Shown: in pieces, positions 9,204-20,507 of the stretch
Layout: the number at the start of each line of letters is the position of its first letter
Position numbering within the stretch: position 1 is the first letter of the stretch
Assembly: GCF_020360975.1 (NCBI RefSeq)
Contig: NW_025408681.1
Location: 434,001-498,000 of the forward strand
Length of the DNA: 64,000 nucleotides
DNA from: Hirsutella rhossiliensis
Lineage: Eukaryota > Ascomycota > Sordariomycetes > Hypocreales > Ophiocordycipitaceae
Reading direction: 5' to 3'
Position numbers and translations under genes: made by a program
The notes under the pieces: generated by a model
What the model saw: the letters and a program-made list of their open reading frames with translations, nothing else
Database searches by the model: none
Told to the model about the DNA's origin: nothing

Positions 9204-12200
9204 TTACCCGCGGAGCCAGCCCGCCGCCTCCCGCGCCGTCCGCCCGCTCAGCTCCTCCAGCCGGGCCTGGGCCGCCGTCATCTCCCCGGGGACCCGGTTC
9301 CCCACCAGGTCCCGCTCCCGCACCTCCGACACGAGCATGATGCCGTCGAGCGTCGGGCACCGCGACAGCTGCACGTATAGGCTGTACGGGTCGCACGGCG
9401 ACGGCACCGCCCGCCCCTCGACCGTCGTCGTCCTCGCCCCCCGCAGCTCCAGCGCCACGCGCTCCAGCGTCCCGCCCTGCACCTTGTAGTCGGTGCAGGC
9501 GAAGGCCGCCGCGCACGGCAGGCCCCTGCGACTGACGTCGCTTCGCTGCCACGGCCGCTTCCGCTGCGCGTCGATCTTGACGCTGATGGGCGTCAGCAGG
9601 ATCGTCCCGGCAGGCATCCCGACGAAGTGGAAGTCCATGGTCGTCTCTGAGGCCAGCACGATGCCCGCCGGCGGCCCGAAGTGTATCGTTAGCTCCGCCG
9701 ACACCCGGTGGCCGGGGAAGGCCCGGTCGGGGATGACTTCCACCGCCGTATACCCGGCCCCGTTCACCAGCTTCAGCCCCTGGTGCGTGTTCTGGTTCAC
9801 GACGACCGGCATGCCTGGCACGAAGACGAAGACGGCCGGCACCGGCGTCGCGCTGTCGTCGCCGTAGCCTAGCATTAGCGCCGCCTCCTCCTCCGTCGGC
9901 ACGCCCTCCTTCCACCTGTGCTCGGACAGGAAGACGCGCGCCGCCGTCCGTCGCTGCGCCCGGAACGCGAGCGCCGCCTCTAGGTTAAGGTTCCAGCGGT
10001 TCCGGTTGAGCGGCGTCACCACCGTCAGGCCCGTCTCCCACGGGATCCGCCTGCCCGGCCGGTAGCACCTCGAGTTGAGCAGCTCCAGGTCCGACCGGTC
10101 CTGCTCGCCCCGCCGGATCCGCCCGAGCAGCCGCCGAAGCTCCGGGTCGCCGGCGGCCCGCATCTGCTCGTCTAGCATGACGACCGTCGTGAACCGCCGC
10201 CACAGCGCGTGCGCCTTGTCGTGCTGCCGTCGCTGCTCGGCCGCGAACGCCCCGTCCTCGTCCCACGCCACCGCCGCGCTCGGCAGCAGGATCGACCGCT
10301 CCTGCACCGGCCGGAACTGGTGGAAGTCGCCGCAGAAGATCACCACCGGGATGCCGCCGAAGTCTCGCGCCGACCCCCGCAGCCGGCAGAGCTGCTCGTT
10401 GGCGGCGTGCAGCGTCCTCGCCCCGAGCATGCTGACCTCGTCGATCACCAGCACCTCCTTCTCCTGCCAGTCCATCCGCGACCGGCCGTCGACGAAGCGC
10501 TCCCCCTGGCCCGGCAGCCGCACCCCGTCTACCTCCCTCGTCGCCCTTCCCGCCTGGCCGCTCTGGCCTATCGCGAGGCCGCAGGCCGAGTGCAGTGTGA
10601 TGCCGTTGATCCGCGCCGCCGCCGTCCCCGACGTCGCCGTAACCAGCAGCCGGCTCGATAGGTCCCTCCGGGCGAGTAGCTCGACGAGCGCCTCGATGAC
10701 GCGCGACTTGCCGGTGCCGCCCTCGCCGCCGATGAATAGGCAGAGCTGGCCGCCGCCATCGCCGCCTGCCCCGTCGCCCAGCCGGATCCGGTCGAGCTGC
10801 CGGCATACGATTAGGAGGGCGACCGACTGCTTCTCGTTAAGCGTTAGCTGCCCCGCTAGCTCCCTGCCGGCGGCGACGAACGAGCTCGACGGGCCGAGCC
10901 GCACGTGCATCCCCGCCGCCGTGCCTGCGTCTACGTCACCGTCGGCCGCCGTTACGTCCATGTCGTCCTCGCCGAAGCCCCCCATCACCCCGCGAAGGGC
11001 CGCGCCGCGGTCGGCCCCCATGCCCGCCGCCGCCCCGCCGCCCTGGATGCCCTGGATGGCTCGCTCCCGCTCCCGCGCCGCGCTCCTCTGCTGCGACTTG
11101 ATGCCCCGCACCTCCTCCTGCCGCGGCAGTGCCGCCCCCGATAGCGCCGAGCCTGGCAGGTTCACCCTCCTGCCTGCCCTTTCGTCCGCCACTACCGTCG
11201 CCGCGAGCTCGGCCGCCGACCCGAGCGCCGACTGCTGGAACCGGCAGAGCTGCTGCGTCATCGCGAGCAGCTCCGTCGACTGTGCCGTTACCTGTCCTGC
11301 ACTGGCGGCGTTCCGTACGACGTCGATGAGCCGCGCCGCGTCGCCCGCCCCGCCGGCACGGTACGCCCCTTCGCCGCCCTCGGCCTGCGCAGCCGCCGTC
11401 TCGCCTTCCTCCGACGTGGCGGCCCACTGTTTGGCGTCGCGCTTCGCGTCCTCCGCCGACCGCCGGAGGAGCTGCACGTTGTCTGCGAGCCGCGCGACCC
11501 TCGGCGCCAGCGACCCCCGCGCCCGCGCCCAGATGTCGTTAATGTCGCCTGCCTCCTCGCCGAGGAAGGATTCCCACGGCACGAACAGGGCCAGGTGCTG
11601 CACCGCCGCCCTAGGCGCTGTTAGCCGATGCCCCTAGCCGCGCTGCCTTCCCCTTGGGCGCTCCCCGTCTTGTAGTGCGCACCTTCGGTGGCACGACTCG
11701 TCGTCTTCCTCGCTAAACTCCTTGCTGAGGTATCCGTCGAGGCATACGGTCGCCCCGCTGCCCGGCCGCCTAAGCGCCTGCACCCAGCCCTTCCCCGACG
11801 CCCAGCTCTCCGCGAAGGGTACCTCGCCCCAGCCCGTCCCACCGTCGGCGCCGCTGCCGTTTCGCTTTAGCCTTACGAGCGATGCGTAGTCATAAAGGCA
11901 GAGGCCCCGCAGGAGCTCGCCCTGTGCCGGTAGGCCTCGACGAGGGATCCTCGGGCCGGCCTCCTCGACGACGACCGTCTCGTCCGGCGCGTCGCCCGTC
12001 GCCTCCGCGCCGCTCGCCCGTCGGAGGTGCCGCCACCGGCGGAAGACGGCCCAGTAGAGCTGGTTCACGTTTACGTACGCCCACGCCGAGCCGCTGCTGA
12101 ACTCCGCCGGGTACCCTAGGAGGTGCGCGATCACCTCGACCTGCGACAGCGGCCGCTCCGTAAACACTCGGTTCGCCGCCTTGAGCAGGAACGTTCTCGT

Positions 12201-15141
12201 CTTGTTCCTCCCTATGGGGTCCGCCACCGTCGACACCCCTTCGGCCCCGCCCCCCCGGCCGGCGTCGCGGTCGGCGCCACTTCCGTTGCCCTCTCCCGTC
12301 GGCTCTAGCGCGGGAAGGAACTCGGCCGCGGCGGCCACCCGCTTCCACACGGGGTCCTCTACCTTCGTCGCATAGTTGGTAATGTAGTAGATTAGGGCCA
12401 TGGTCTTGCGCTGCGTCGCGATGAACGAGATGTCGTGGTTGTGCCGTAGCCCTACTGCCATCGCCCTATTCCACCGGTTTACCATGCTATGCGTCCGCCG
12501 GATCTCGAGCGCCCCGTCCGCCGTCAGCGCCGTCCTCTCCACCAGCCTCCACGGCGCCTTGAACCGGCAGAGGTCCCCCTTACGCGCCCCCACGCCGAGC
12601 GAGTATTTTACGCAGGTCGCGCTGTGCGTATGGATCTGCGTCGCGCCGGCGCAGAAGTTGGCCTCCTCGTCGAAGGTGTCCGTGAAGCGCGCGACGTCGT
12701 CGAGCCGCGACGATATGTCCGCCGTGGCCGACCGCCCCGCCTGCACGGCGCAGTAACCTTCCGCGTCTAGCTCCTGCAGCCTCGGGTTAGTTCGGGACCC
12801 CTTCTGCCTTCAATATATAGGGGCTTTATAGAGAGGGGTGGTCATCTTAAGGCGGCCGCCTTACCTCAGAGAAGACGCTATCTACATAGCGGACGATGCG
12901 CTCCCGGTACGCCGCCTGCTCATCCGTATCGGGGCCGGCCAGCGCCTCGCCGAGACCCGCGTTGCCCTTGAGCCAGAGGAGCCCGTGGATGTGGAGAGCG
13001 CCTCGCTCGTTGGTCTCGACCGCCCCGTAATACGCGCCGACGTGCCCGAACACCGACTCCTCCCCGACGTTGACGTAGTGCTCGAAGAAGAGCGTCATCT
13101 CCCGGTGGAAGAAGACGGCCGAGCTCATCGGGTCCGATATGGCCAGCCGCGTCCGCTTATACGCGGTCCCCAGGTCTCTTAGAAAGGCCTCGGCCTCGTC
13201 GGGGTCGCGGGCGCGGTGCGCCGCCAGCCGTAACTTTACCGGGTTCGTGATGTCGTTCGGGTTCAGCGTAAACCATATGGCCGGCACCCCGTGCCTTACG
13301 ATGAGGGATAGTATCTTCTTCCGCATATTAAGGCGGCTCTCCCTCGACATCGGCTGCCGGTAGCCGAACACGGAGAGGGACCGGAGGAGCTCCTTTACCC
13401 CGTCGTCGCTAGTCTTGCCTGTGGCCTCGAGCTCGACCCTCGCCGCCTCGACCCTCGCCGCCGTTAACGACTTAAGCAGGCCCTCGACCCTTGCGAAGTT
13501 CTTCCTCGTGACGCCGAGCATGCTGGCCTGGCGGTTCCTAGACCGTACGCCCATGTTAAAGACGAGGAAGGCGAAGATAGGATGCGTCGCGAACCGGCCG
13601 CCGTGGCGCCGCAGCACGACGTCGGCCCACGCTTGGAGGGTCATGTTCCGCGTCGATATAAGGGCCTCCGCGACCCGCTCCGCCTCGGCGCCCCGGTTCC
13701 CGACGCTAGGCGCTGCGTTCTCCACCGCAGCGCCCTCGTCGGCGAGCCTCGGCCCCCCTACGCCAAAGGGGAACAGGGTCGGGAAGGCCTTAGCGAAGAA
13801 GGAGGCGTCCGCCGAGTCGGCGAAGTCGTCGCCGCGCCGCACCTCTATGTACGGCTCGCCGTCGCCGCCGTTGCTGTCGGCCGCCGTCCCTCCGGCCGCC
13901 GTCCCTACCCACGTCCTCGGGCCGGCGCGCGCTCCCTCGGGCCCGACGGCACCGCGGGCGAAGAGAATCTTCTCGGCATCGGCCACCTCTGGCGCCCCGT
14001 CCAACGGGAACATGCCGGAAGACGTCACCTCGTTGATTACGTCCCCGTCCTCTTCGGGCCTAGCGGCGTCCCTATCGTCGTCCTCGCACGTGAGCCCGAC
14101 GTCGCGGCCCCCCTCGGCGGGGTCCCGCCCCTGCCTTAGCATCGCGATGATCTCCTCGATCTCGGCCGCGCCTCCGTCGTCCATGGCCCGCTCCGACGGC
14201 GGCACCACCTGCGCCGTCCGCGTCCTCTCCCGCGCCGACGGCTCGTTTCGCTCCAGCCGCTCGCACACCACCGGCGGCACCGTGCGGCGGCGTCCCCAGC
14301 TGGCCATCTCCGCTGCGTCGATCTCGACCTCGCCGTAGAGCGGGTTGTTCTCCTTGAGCCAGGCCAGCGCCCTCTCGACCGCCGACCGCCTTACCGACAG
14401 CAGGCCCGATAGGTCCCGCGGCCCGGGCCTCTCGGCGCCCTGCCACGAGACGTGGATCTCGTCCATGACCCTGACTAGCGGGTGCGGGAGCACCTTGGCG
14501 GCCAGGCCCTGCACGTCGTTCGGGAACACTGTGATATGGCCCTTGACGTGCCTCGGGTACCTCACGCTCTGCCGATGGCCGCCGGGGATGCTGTACTTGG
14601 TCACGAAGCCGTAGCACGAGTTGAGCGAGATGAGCTTCTCCTCGAGCGGCGTGAGGTCCTTCAGCTCGTCGGGGTACGCGTGCTCGCAGCCGAGCCGCCC
14701 GTGGAGGTGCATGGCCGGCGACGCCCCCTCGCGCCCGGCACATCGTGCGCACTCCGCGCAGACCGGAACCGGCCTGCCCTCCGGGAAGCAGCTTCGGCAC
14801 CCGATCGGGGACCGCCCGCCCCCCGCAGCGTCGCTCCGCGACCACCCCTCCCACGCCATCTCCCTCAGCTCCCCCTTATCCCGCTTCCGGTAGCAGAGCG
14901 TGCAGGTCATAATCGGCAGCGTGCCGGCGTCGTGGAACGCCCGGTAGAACCTCCGCACCGTCCTCACCTGCCTCTCGCGCGGCACCGGCGCGCACCACGT
15001 CTGCTCGTTGGCCAGCCTCTCGCCCGCCTCGAACTCCTCGTCGAGGTGCCGCAGCGCGCTGGCTAGGTCCTCGGCCTGCAGCTCCTTCGTCTCGGCATCC
15101 TTTCGCCGACCCGGGCGCGTTTCCGCCCGGCCTGCCCACCA
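9204..15141 (-). CDS. Helitron A Rep/helicase, three exons, near intact
   Basis: Rolling-circle transposase: HUH-type Rep nicks DNA and a Pif1-type helicase unwinds it. Exons 15141-12865, 12773-11683 and 11610-9204 join in frame for about 1924 codons with no stop. Intron 1 (12774-12864) is GTAAGG...CTGCAG with AACTAAC; intron 2 (11611-11682) is GTGCGC...CCTAG with GCTAAC. Rep motifs: IWFTLNPND, HIHGLLWL (His pair) and YYITNYATK (Tyr/Lys). Helicase motifs: Walker A GGEGGTGKS, Walker B VIDEVSMLG, FCGDFHQFRPV and LYVQLSRCPTLDG. No ATG heads the first exon. The reading frame probably continues upstream across a missing G near 15106 and a short intron into the repeat-rich exon. Copy B shares both introns but is broken. 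Confidence 0.88.
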
Positions 15142-15236
15142 CTAAGATGGCGTTTCCTCTTCTGCTCTTCTCTCGCCTGCCGTCTTATCGCCGCTCTACC
15201 TGCGGCCGGTTAGCTGTCGCGGCTATACACCTTCAC

Positions 15237-16294
15237 CTCGCTCTACGGCCGTACCTGCCGGTGCGCTATCTCTGCCGCTAACAAGCGGCCCGGCTGCGGC
15301 GGGAGTTGTGGCAGGAGCCTCCACTCTGCTGGCCGGCCGGGACTGGATGGCTCTCGGCGAGTGCTGGCTTCCGGCCGAGACTACGGCCGGGCTAGTCCCG
15401 CTCGACGGCGGCGAAGGGCCGGCGGCCCTCCATGTTGGCTGGGGCCGGATATCCTGCGGAGCCCCCCGGCTTCCGGTAAAGGCTGAAGCCAAACCTATCC
15501 CGTTCGACGGCGGCGAAGGACCGGCGGCCCTCCATGTCGGCTGTGGCCGAATGTCCCGCGGAACGTCCGAACTTCTCGTCGCCAGCGGCAGGCCCGGCGG
15601 CCCTCTTTGGCGCCTGGGGCCGGATATCTTGGAAGCCCCGGCTTCCGGCCAATGCTGAAACAAGCGGCCCGGCTGCGGCGGGAGTTGTGGCCGGAGCCTC
15701 GGCCCTACTGGCCGGCCGGGACTGGATGGCTCGCGGCGGCAACGGGCCGGCGGCCCTCCGCTTGGGCCGGGCATCCTGAGCCCCCCGCCTTCCGGCCAAG
15801 GCTGAGGCCAAACCCATTACGTTTGACGGCGGCGAGGGCCCGGCGGCCCTCCATGTCGGCTGAGGCCGAATGTCCCGCGGGGCGACCGAACTCCACGTCG
15901 CCGGCGGCGGAGGCCCGGCGGTCTCCACCGTCGGCAGAGGCCGAATTTCTCTCGGTGCACGTCGGATTTTCCCTGAGGCCGAGACGGCGCTCGGCCTGCC
16001 TAGCGGCAGCCACTGCCCCGCCGCACTCGGTGTCGGCTGAGGCTGGATATCCCGCGGCGCGACTCGGCCTGCGCTGATCCTCCATTTCCCTAGTCCTGGC
16101 GGTCTTCCCCGCCCTCGCCTCGGAGGCGCCTCCCGACGCCTCTTCTTGCTCTCTCCGAGAGGCGCCGCGACCGAGTGCCGGCGCTGCTGTGATCGGCCGG
16201 AACTCTGGTCCTGTGTACGGCGCTGCTCGGGCTTCTGGCGCCGGGCTTGCCCTGTCACCCGCTCCGGACTGGGCCCTCCGTTAGCTGGCTTCAT
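15237..16294 (-). repeat. Coding tandem-repeat region, probable N-terminal exon of Helitron A
   Basis: At least seven degenerate copies of a GC-rich unit, spaced 70 to 160 bp (near 15417, 15519, 15590, 15746, 15838, 15910 and 16015). Larger blocks also repeat: 15287-15360 and 15658-15730 share AAGCGGCCCGGCTGCGG and the GACTGGATGGCT block. Read on the minus strand they encode repeats of the type RDIRPQPTWRAAGPSPP in two overlapping frames, after a basic N-terminus rich in RGRGR. The position directly upstream of the Rep exon and the open frames suggest a low-complexity N-terminus of the Helitron protein. Splicing is not settled; a donor at 15236 and a GCTAAC branch site near 15212 are present. 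Confidence 0.55.
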
Positions 16295-16469
16295 CGCGAC
16301 ACCGGTCTACCGAGGCCCCCGCGGACCTCTTGTCTTCCTCTCTTGCGCTGCCTCTTCGGCCCCGCCTACTTGCGGTGCTACTGGGCTCCCGGCGTTGATC
16401 CTCGTAAGTGTAATAACGGCGTATAAGTCCTTGCCTCGACCATTCGTCCTGCACTTGTCTTGCTGACTG

Positions 16470-16499
16470 GCACCCTCCTGTGGGTGCAGGATCCTCTAG
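16470..16499 (+). other. Hairpin followed by CTAG, possible Helitron terminus
   Basis: GCACCC/GGGTGC (16470-16475 with 16482-16487) is followed eight bases later by CTAG (16496-16499). This resembles the Helitron 3' hairpin plus CTRR. The next base is G rather than the expected T, and the orientation is opposite to Helitron A, so the call is weak. Confidence 0.25.
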
Positions 16500-17160
16500 G
16501 GAAGTCTATATATCTTATATCTTACTCGTAGCTCTCTAGTACGTCTACAGGCGTGCCGCTGCTCTTTACATTATACCGGCGCCGCCTTGCTATCGAGCCC
16601 GCCCGCCATTGCCCGCCGCTAAAGGCGGCGGGCTATACGGCCTCGGCCGGTCCTTACGTGTAGGTCGCCGAGACGGCCTCTTCTTGCCTGTGCTTTGCAT
16701 GGTACACTTTCCCTTCTTGTCATCTAGGTCTTGTCGGTCAAAGCCTCAGTACGCCCCTAGACGCTCGCCTGCTGAATTTTGAACCCATGTCTTACACGTG
16801 TTGCGAATAAGTCTGCCTCCTTCTCCTCGAACATAGCCTCGCGCGTCCTGCTTGTCTTAAAACCCTCTACGTCTTACTAGACCGCCTTTCGAGGTTTCCT
16901 CTTCTCCTCTTGTCGCATTTTTCTCTATACGCATCTTATAGACCTCCTTCATATAGGCTCCTTATCTTAGCCTACCGCTAACGCTACGTTGCGTCTTCGT
17001 TTAGGATCCTTTGACTTCTCTTATACACCACGGCCACCAGCCCTTCCCTACTACACTAAACTCTAAAGACGGCATATTGGTAGGGAGCACTCCTGCCCCT
17101 ATACCTCGCCGCTTCTAGCTTCGCTCCGGCAACGTTGCTCTTCCACCACACGGCCTCGCC
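16500..17160. other. Non-coding upstream region of accessory copy B
   Basis: No gene seen. AT-rich start, then pyrimidine-rich sequence. The ACTAGACCGCC block near 16877 resembles the region upstream of copy A. Confidence 0.45.
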
Positions 17161-18570
17161 ATGTCTTCGTCTCCGTCGGCGGACAGCTCTGCCCCGCACC
17201 TCCGCAAGCCCCTTGCCACTGGCAAGGGCGCGGGCGGCGACATGTCCATGATGTTCTTCGCCCAGCCCGACTGCCCCGCGAGGTTTGCCCACCAAGACGA
17301 GCACCGCATCAGGGGCCTTAACGCCGAGGCCATCGCCCGAGTCCTCCTGCCGGTGCCCTCGTGGCTGCTAGAGTCGGAGTATGCACCCTCCGGGCCGAGG
17401 GCGACGATCTAGGGCCCTCCCTCTTCTTTAGTCTAAACCTCTCCATCTACGGCCAGCCGGTCGTCGATACCGACTGGTCCGAGCAGTGGTTCTTTATGAG
17501 CGGCCGCGTTCACCCCTACGCCCTCTCCTGGGAGGTGGAGCGCCGCGACGGGCTCGAGGCCGGCCCGGACGATACTATTCTCTACACCGTGCCCGCCCTT
17601 ATTGTCCGCGACCAAGGTTACCAGCCGTGGGCCCCCCTCCCCTTTTCATTTTAATGCGCCTCCTCACCCACCGCCCCGCTGACTTTGCCCCTAGCGTCCT
17701 GCCGCGCTCCTGGCCTCTAGCGGCCAGTTCCGTCTACGCCTCCCGTTGTCTCCTTCCATGGCGTCGTAGCCGGGCCCGGCCTCGACCTCCTGCGTCGAGA
17801 TTTCCTGCCCAATCTCGGGCCCGACCAGCTCCGCTGCTGCGGCTTCGTCCGGCTCACGACCTACATCGCCCTGGCCTGCCGGACAGGATTCCATATAAGG
17901 GCTACCACCCTTCGAGGTCTTTGTTATCTTTCCGTCTACGTTAACCCTTGGGCCGTGCTATGCAAGAAAATCGCTGAAAAGCCTAACTCTTCCTTCCTGC
18001 CCGGCGTCCCTTTACCTGCACCGGAAAGGTCGTCGGCCTTCTCGACCACCGCGTTATGCTCTCCCCGGGCTCGGAGCGATTACGTCTTTATCATCGTCCC
18101 GGACAGCTGGACCTTTGTCGATCGGCCCTCGGCGGCGGCCGCCGCCTCGGCTCCCTCGCTACGCCCTTTAGGCGTCAGACCCAATCCGCCTCCTCTACCT
18201 TCGATTCCGTCCGTGCCGCCTTGTACTCTGTTGCCGCGCCGGCCTCGACCGCGCCGCCCCCTTTCTCGGCCCCGGCCCCGCCAGCCCTCGACCCCGTCAC
18301 GCCGCCGCCTAAGCGATCGCCCCGGCCCTGGCCGATACGCCCATGAAGAGGGCGCGCTTCCTGCAGCAGCAGTATTCGCCGCTTTCCTCGTCTTCGAACA
18401 CCGTCGGCTCCGCCGCCCCTCCTCCTCCTCCGCCGGCCGCTTTTCCGTCTCGACCGGACGGCGCCCCACCGTTCCCGCTCCGACGGCCAGCCCGGATTCC
18501 TCTCAACTCTATCGTCGCGAGCACCTCCGACCCGCCCGCACGCCCTCTTCGCTATCGCATGCAGAAATAA
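17161..18570 (+). CDS. Helitron-associated accessory gene, copy B
   Basis: Best copy of subfamily 1. Exon 1 is 17161-17626. The 68-bp intron 17627-17694 has donor GTGGGC, branch site GCTGAC and acceptor CTAG. Exon 2 is 17695-18570. Exon 1 encodes MSMMFFAQPDCPARFAH, RGLNAEAIARVLLPVPSWL, LSIYGQPVVDTDWSEQWFF and GRVHPYALSWEVERRDG. Exon 2 has LRCCGFVRLTTYIAL, GKVVGLLDHRVM and DYVFIIVPDSWTFVDR. A Pro/Ser/Ala-rich tail follows, with basic MKRAR and the shared end RPLRYRMQK. One-base losses near 17402 (GGG) and 17911 (CCC) break the frame and look like sequence errors. No known family recognised; two beta-rich domains plus a probable nuclear signal. It stands convergent to the MYND and Helitron B genes. 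Confidence 0.75.
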
Positions 18571-19120
18571 GCTACCTACTATAGACCCATCGCTCTCTTA
18601 CGCCTCCTACCTTTACTAAAACGAACTGTTCTCCCTCCCGGGGTGCTGCTCCTAACGCAAATTGTCGCTCTAGAATTACTATTACTCTGCACATTACAGC
18701 GTTTGTCCCTTTTAAGGACAGCTTTAGCTTCCGAACCCGTTTCTTACGAAAGTGCCTGCCTCTAGACGTTCTCCGTGACCTCATTTGTGTCCTGTGCGTT
18801 GCGCTTCGCCCCTTCTCTTTTCCTTGCCAGCTTGCCGCCGCACCTCTCGGCTGCATTTAGCGGCGACGGGGGGCCTGTAGTTGCGCCTCGGCAAAAGGCG
18901 TCTTTGTTGCGGAAGCCGACTCCGCTTCTCGCCTATCGGTCATTGCTCTACATGGAGGATACGGTTTTCTACTATAAAATATTATATGCCGTTCCTTAGT
19001 TGTGCAAGCCATAGGGACGACGGTCGTTGAAGTCGGCGGGTTCTACAAAGGCCGTTGCGGCGTTTGAGGCTGGCCGTAAGGCCGCCTCGACGGCGTTGCT
19101 TGCTTCCCCTCACTAGCTCC
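18571..19120. other. Spacer between accessory copy B and the MYND gene
   Basis: No gene supported. It lies between two convergent 3' ends. Confidence 0.4.
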
Positions 19121-19686
19121 CTAGCTTGCCTTTGGCTTGCATCCCTTCTTGTGTACCTTCCAGTCCTCCTTTTGGTGTTGCCTGCTGCAATACGCGACCG
19201 CCAGGCATCGGCTGCACCTCCTCGCCCCCGCCATCTCTCCACAAACCCGGCAGACCTTCCTCTGTGCTCTGTGCATCCTGCCCTTGCATTTGCTTTGCGC
19301 CCATGCTTCCGTCCGCCTGCCCCGCCTCTGCCATCGTGTCCTGCATTTCCTGCCTCGCCCTTATTTCGCATCCTTCTTGACCGCAGAATGACGACACGAC
19401 CACGAGCACAAACGGCCTCTGCATGTAGGTACGATATCGGGCTCTGTAGAATGTCCTTTGCGACTTCGCCGCAACTCTCGCAGCGCGCCCCTGCTGCCTT
19501 CCGACACGCCGCCTCGTGCTCCCGTAGGATCGGCCTTATCCACTGTAGGAACAGTGCGCTGGCTTCGTGGTTCGGCCTCGCCTGGCCTACCTGCGTCACG
19601 AGCGTCTTCGGGATGCTATGCTTGTACTTGAGCTCCGTGGCCCCGAATTCGCACCAGAACTCCACGGAAACGTTGCAAGTGGCCAT
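19121..19686 (-). pseudogene. MYND zinc-finger protein, frame broken
   Basis: ATG at 19686; the N-terminus MATCNVSVEFWCEFG is followed by KYKHSIPKTLVTQVG. After a shift near 19420 the frame continues with PFVLVVVSSFCGQEGCE and ARQEMQDTMAEA. After a second shift it reads the full MYND finger (19256-19136): CRVCGEMAGARRC, SRCLAVAYC, HQKEDWKVHKKGC, then a stop at 19121-19123. All Cys/His ligands are present (CxxC, CxxC, YC, HxxxC type). MYND fingers bind proline-rich partners or sit in methyltransferases; this small fungal family has no firm function. It has no counterpart in unit A, so it was either gained by unit B or lost from A. Confidence 0.8.
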
Positions 19687-20507
19687 GCTGTAGTTGTTTT
19701 CCTAACTGCTCGATCGGTAGCTAGGGTAGACGCTTATGCTCTTGTCTCCTGTTTGTGCCTTGGCGCCTCTCTTATACTCCCTTCCTCTCTCTTACCCCGC
19801 AACCGTTATCATCGCGTTACTTGCCTTCTTGCTTTTTCTGCCTCTTCCCCGCTGCGGGATGGTGCCCGAATGGCCGATTTCTTTGCCTACCTTCTTGCAT
19901 GCTTTAGTTCCTAGCGCTACCGCCCGCTTGCGTTCTTTTCTCTCGCCCTCTGTCTTCGTCTTGTTTGTCTCTCCAATCTTCAGTCTTCGTTCCTCAAGGC
20001 TCTTTGCGCAACCCATGAGGGGTTGCCTTACCCGTGCCTTGAGGAACGAAAGGACTTCATGCCTTGTGAGGAACGAAAGGACTTCATTAGCGCGCGGGGA
20101 AAAAAGGCCCCAGACTGCTTCACCCCCACATCCTCCGCCTCTGATTTGGCTGATTTATTTCCTCTTTCGGAATAAAAGATCCCGTGTGATTGGTCGCCGA
20201 CCCTTCCGTCCCTCCCTCATCATTGGTCGCTGCCGCCTTCTCTTGCCCCTCTCATGCCTTGCCCTGTTTCCCCCCCGTTTATACTCCTGTTTACCCCCTT
20301 GCCAATGCCAATGCCAATGCCAACCTTTTTCCTTTCGTCCGCCGGTTTTCTTATTGTGTCTAAAACTTGCGTCTTTTGTCTTTGCCCTTTTCGTTCATGC
20401 CTTTCTAGCGGGTTCTTCCTTCAAGTCTAAAAGTCGCCCTCGTTGATCGCTGCTGCCCAGTGCCCTTGTCTTCTTGCCCGCCGGCGCTCCTCCGTCTTCT
20501 CCCCTCG
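19687..20507. other. Non-coding spacer with stem-loop, unit B
   Basis: No gene seen. It contains the nested stem-loop (19986-20050), CCAAT-type boxes (near 20190 and 20221) and a short TGCCAA microsatellite (20301-20323). Confidence 0.5.
19986..20087. other. Nested cruciform and short direct repeat, unit B
   Basis: Outer arms of 15 bp, TTCGTTCCTCAAGGC (19986-20000) and its exact complement (20036-20050), enclose a 7-bp stem GCAACCC/GGGTTGC (20008-20014 with 20020-20026). The 20-bp sequence at 20041-20060 (GAGGAACG...CTTCAT) repeats at 20068-20087. Related blocks follow accessory copies A, C and D. Confidence 0.75.

Noticed and set aside
10075..11637. Long plus-strand open frame of 520 codons, Ser/Arg/Pro-rich
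   Set aside because: It is antisense to the helicase exon of Helitron A; the GC-rich codon bias of the true gene keeps the opposite strand open. No domain seen.
15237..16294. CRISPR-like array
   Set aside because: The repeats are degenerate, coding and unevenly spaced, in a eukaryotic genome; spacers are not distinct.
16470..16499. Firm Helitron 3' end for unit A
   Set aside because: The hairpin plus CTAG fits only partly: the following base is not T and the orientation conflicts with the Rep/helicase gene. Kept only as a weak feature.
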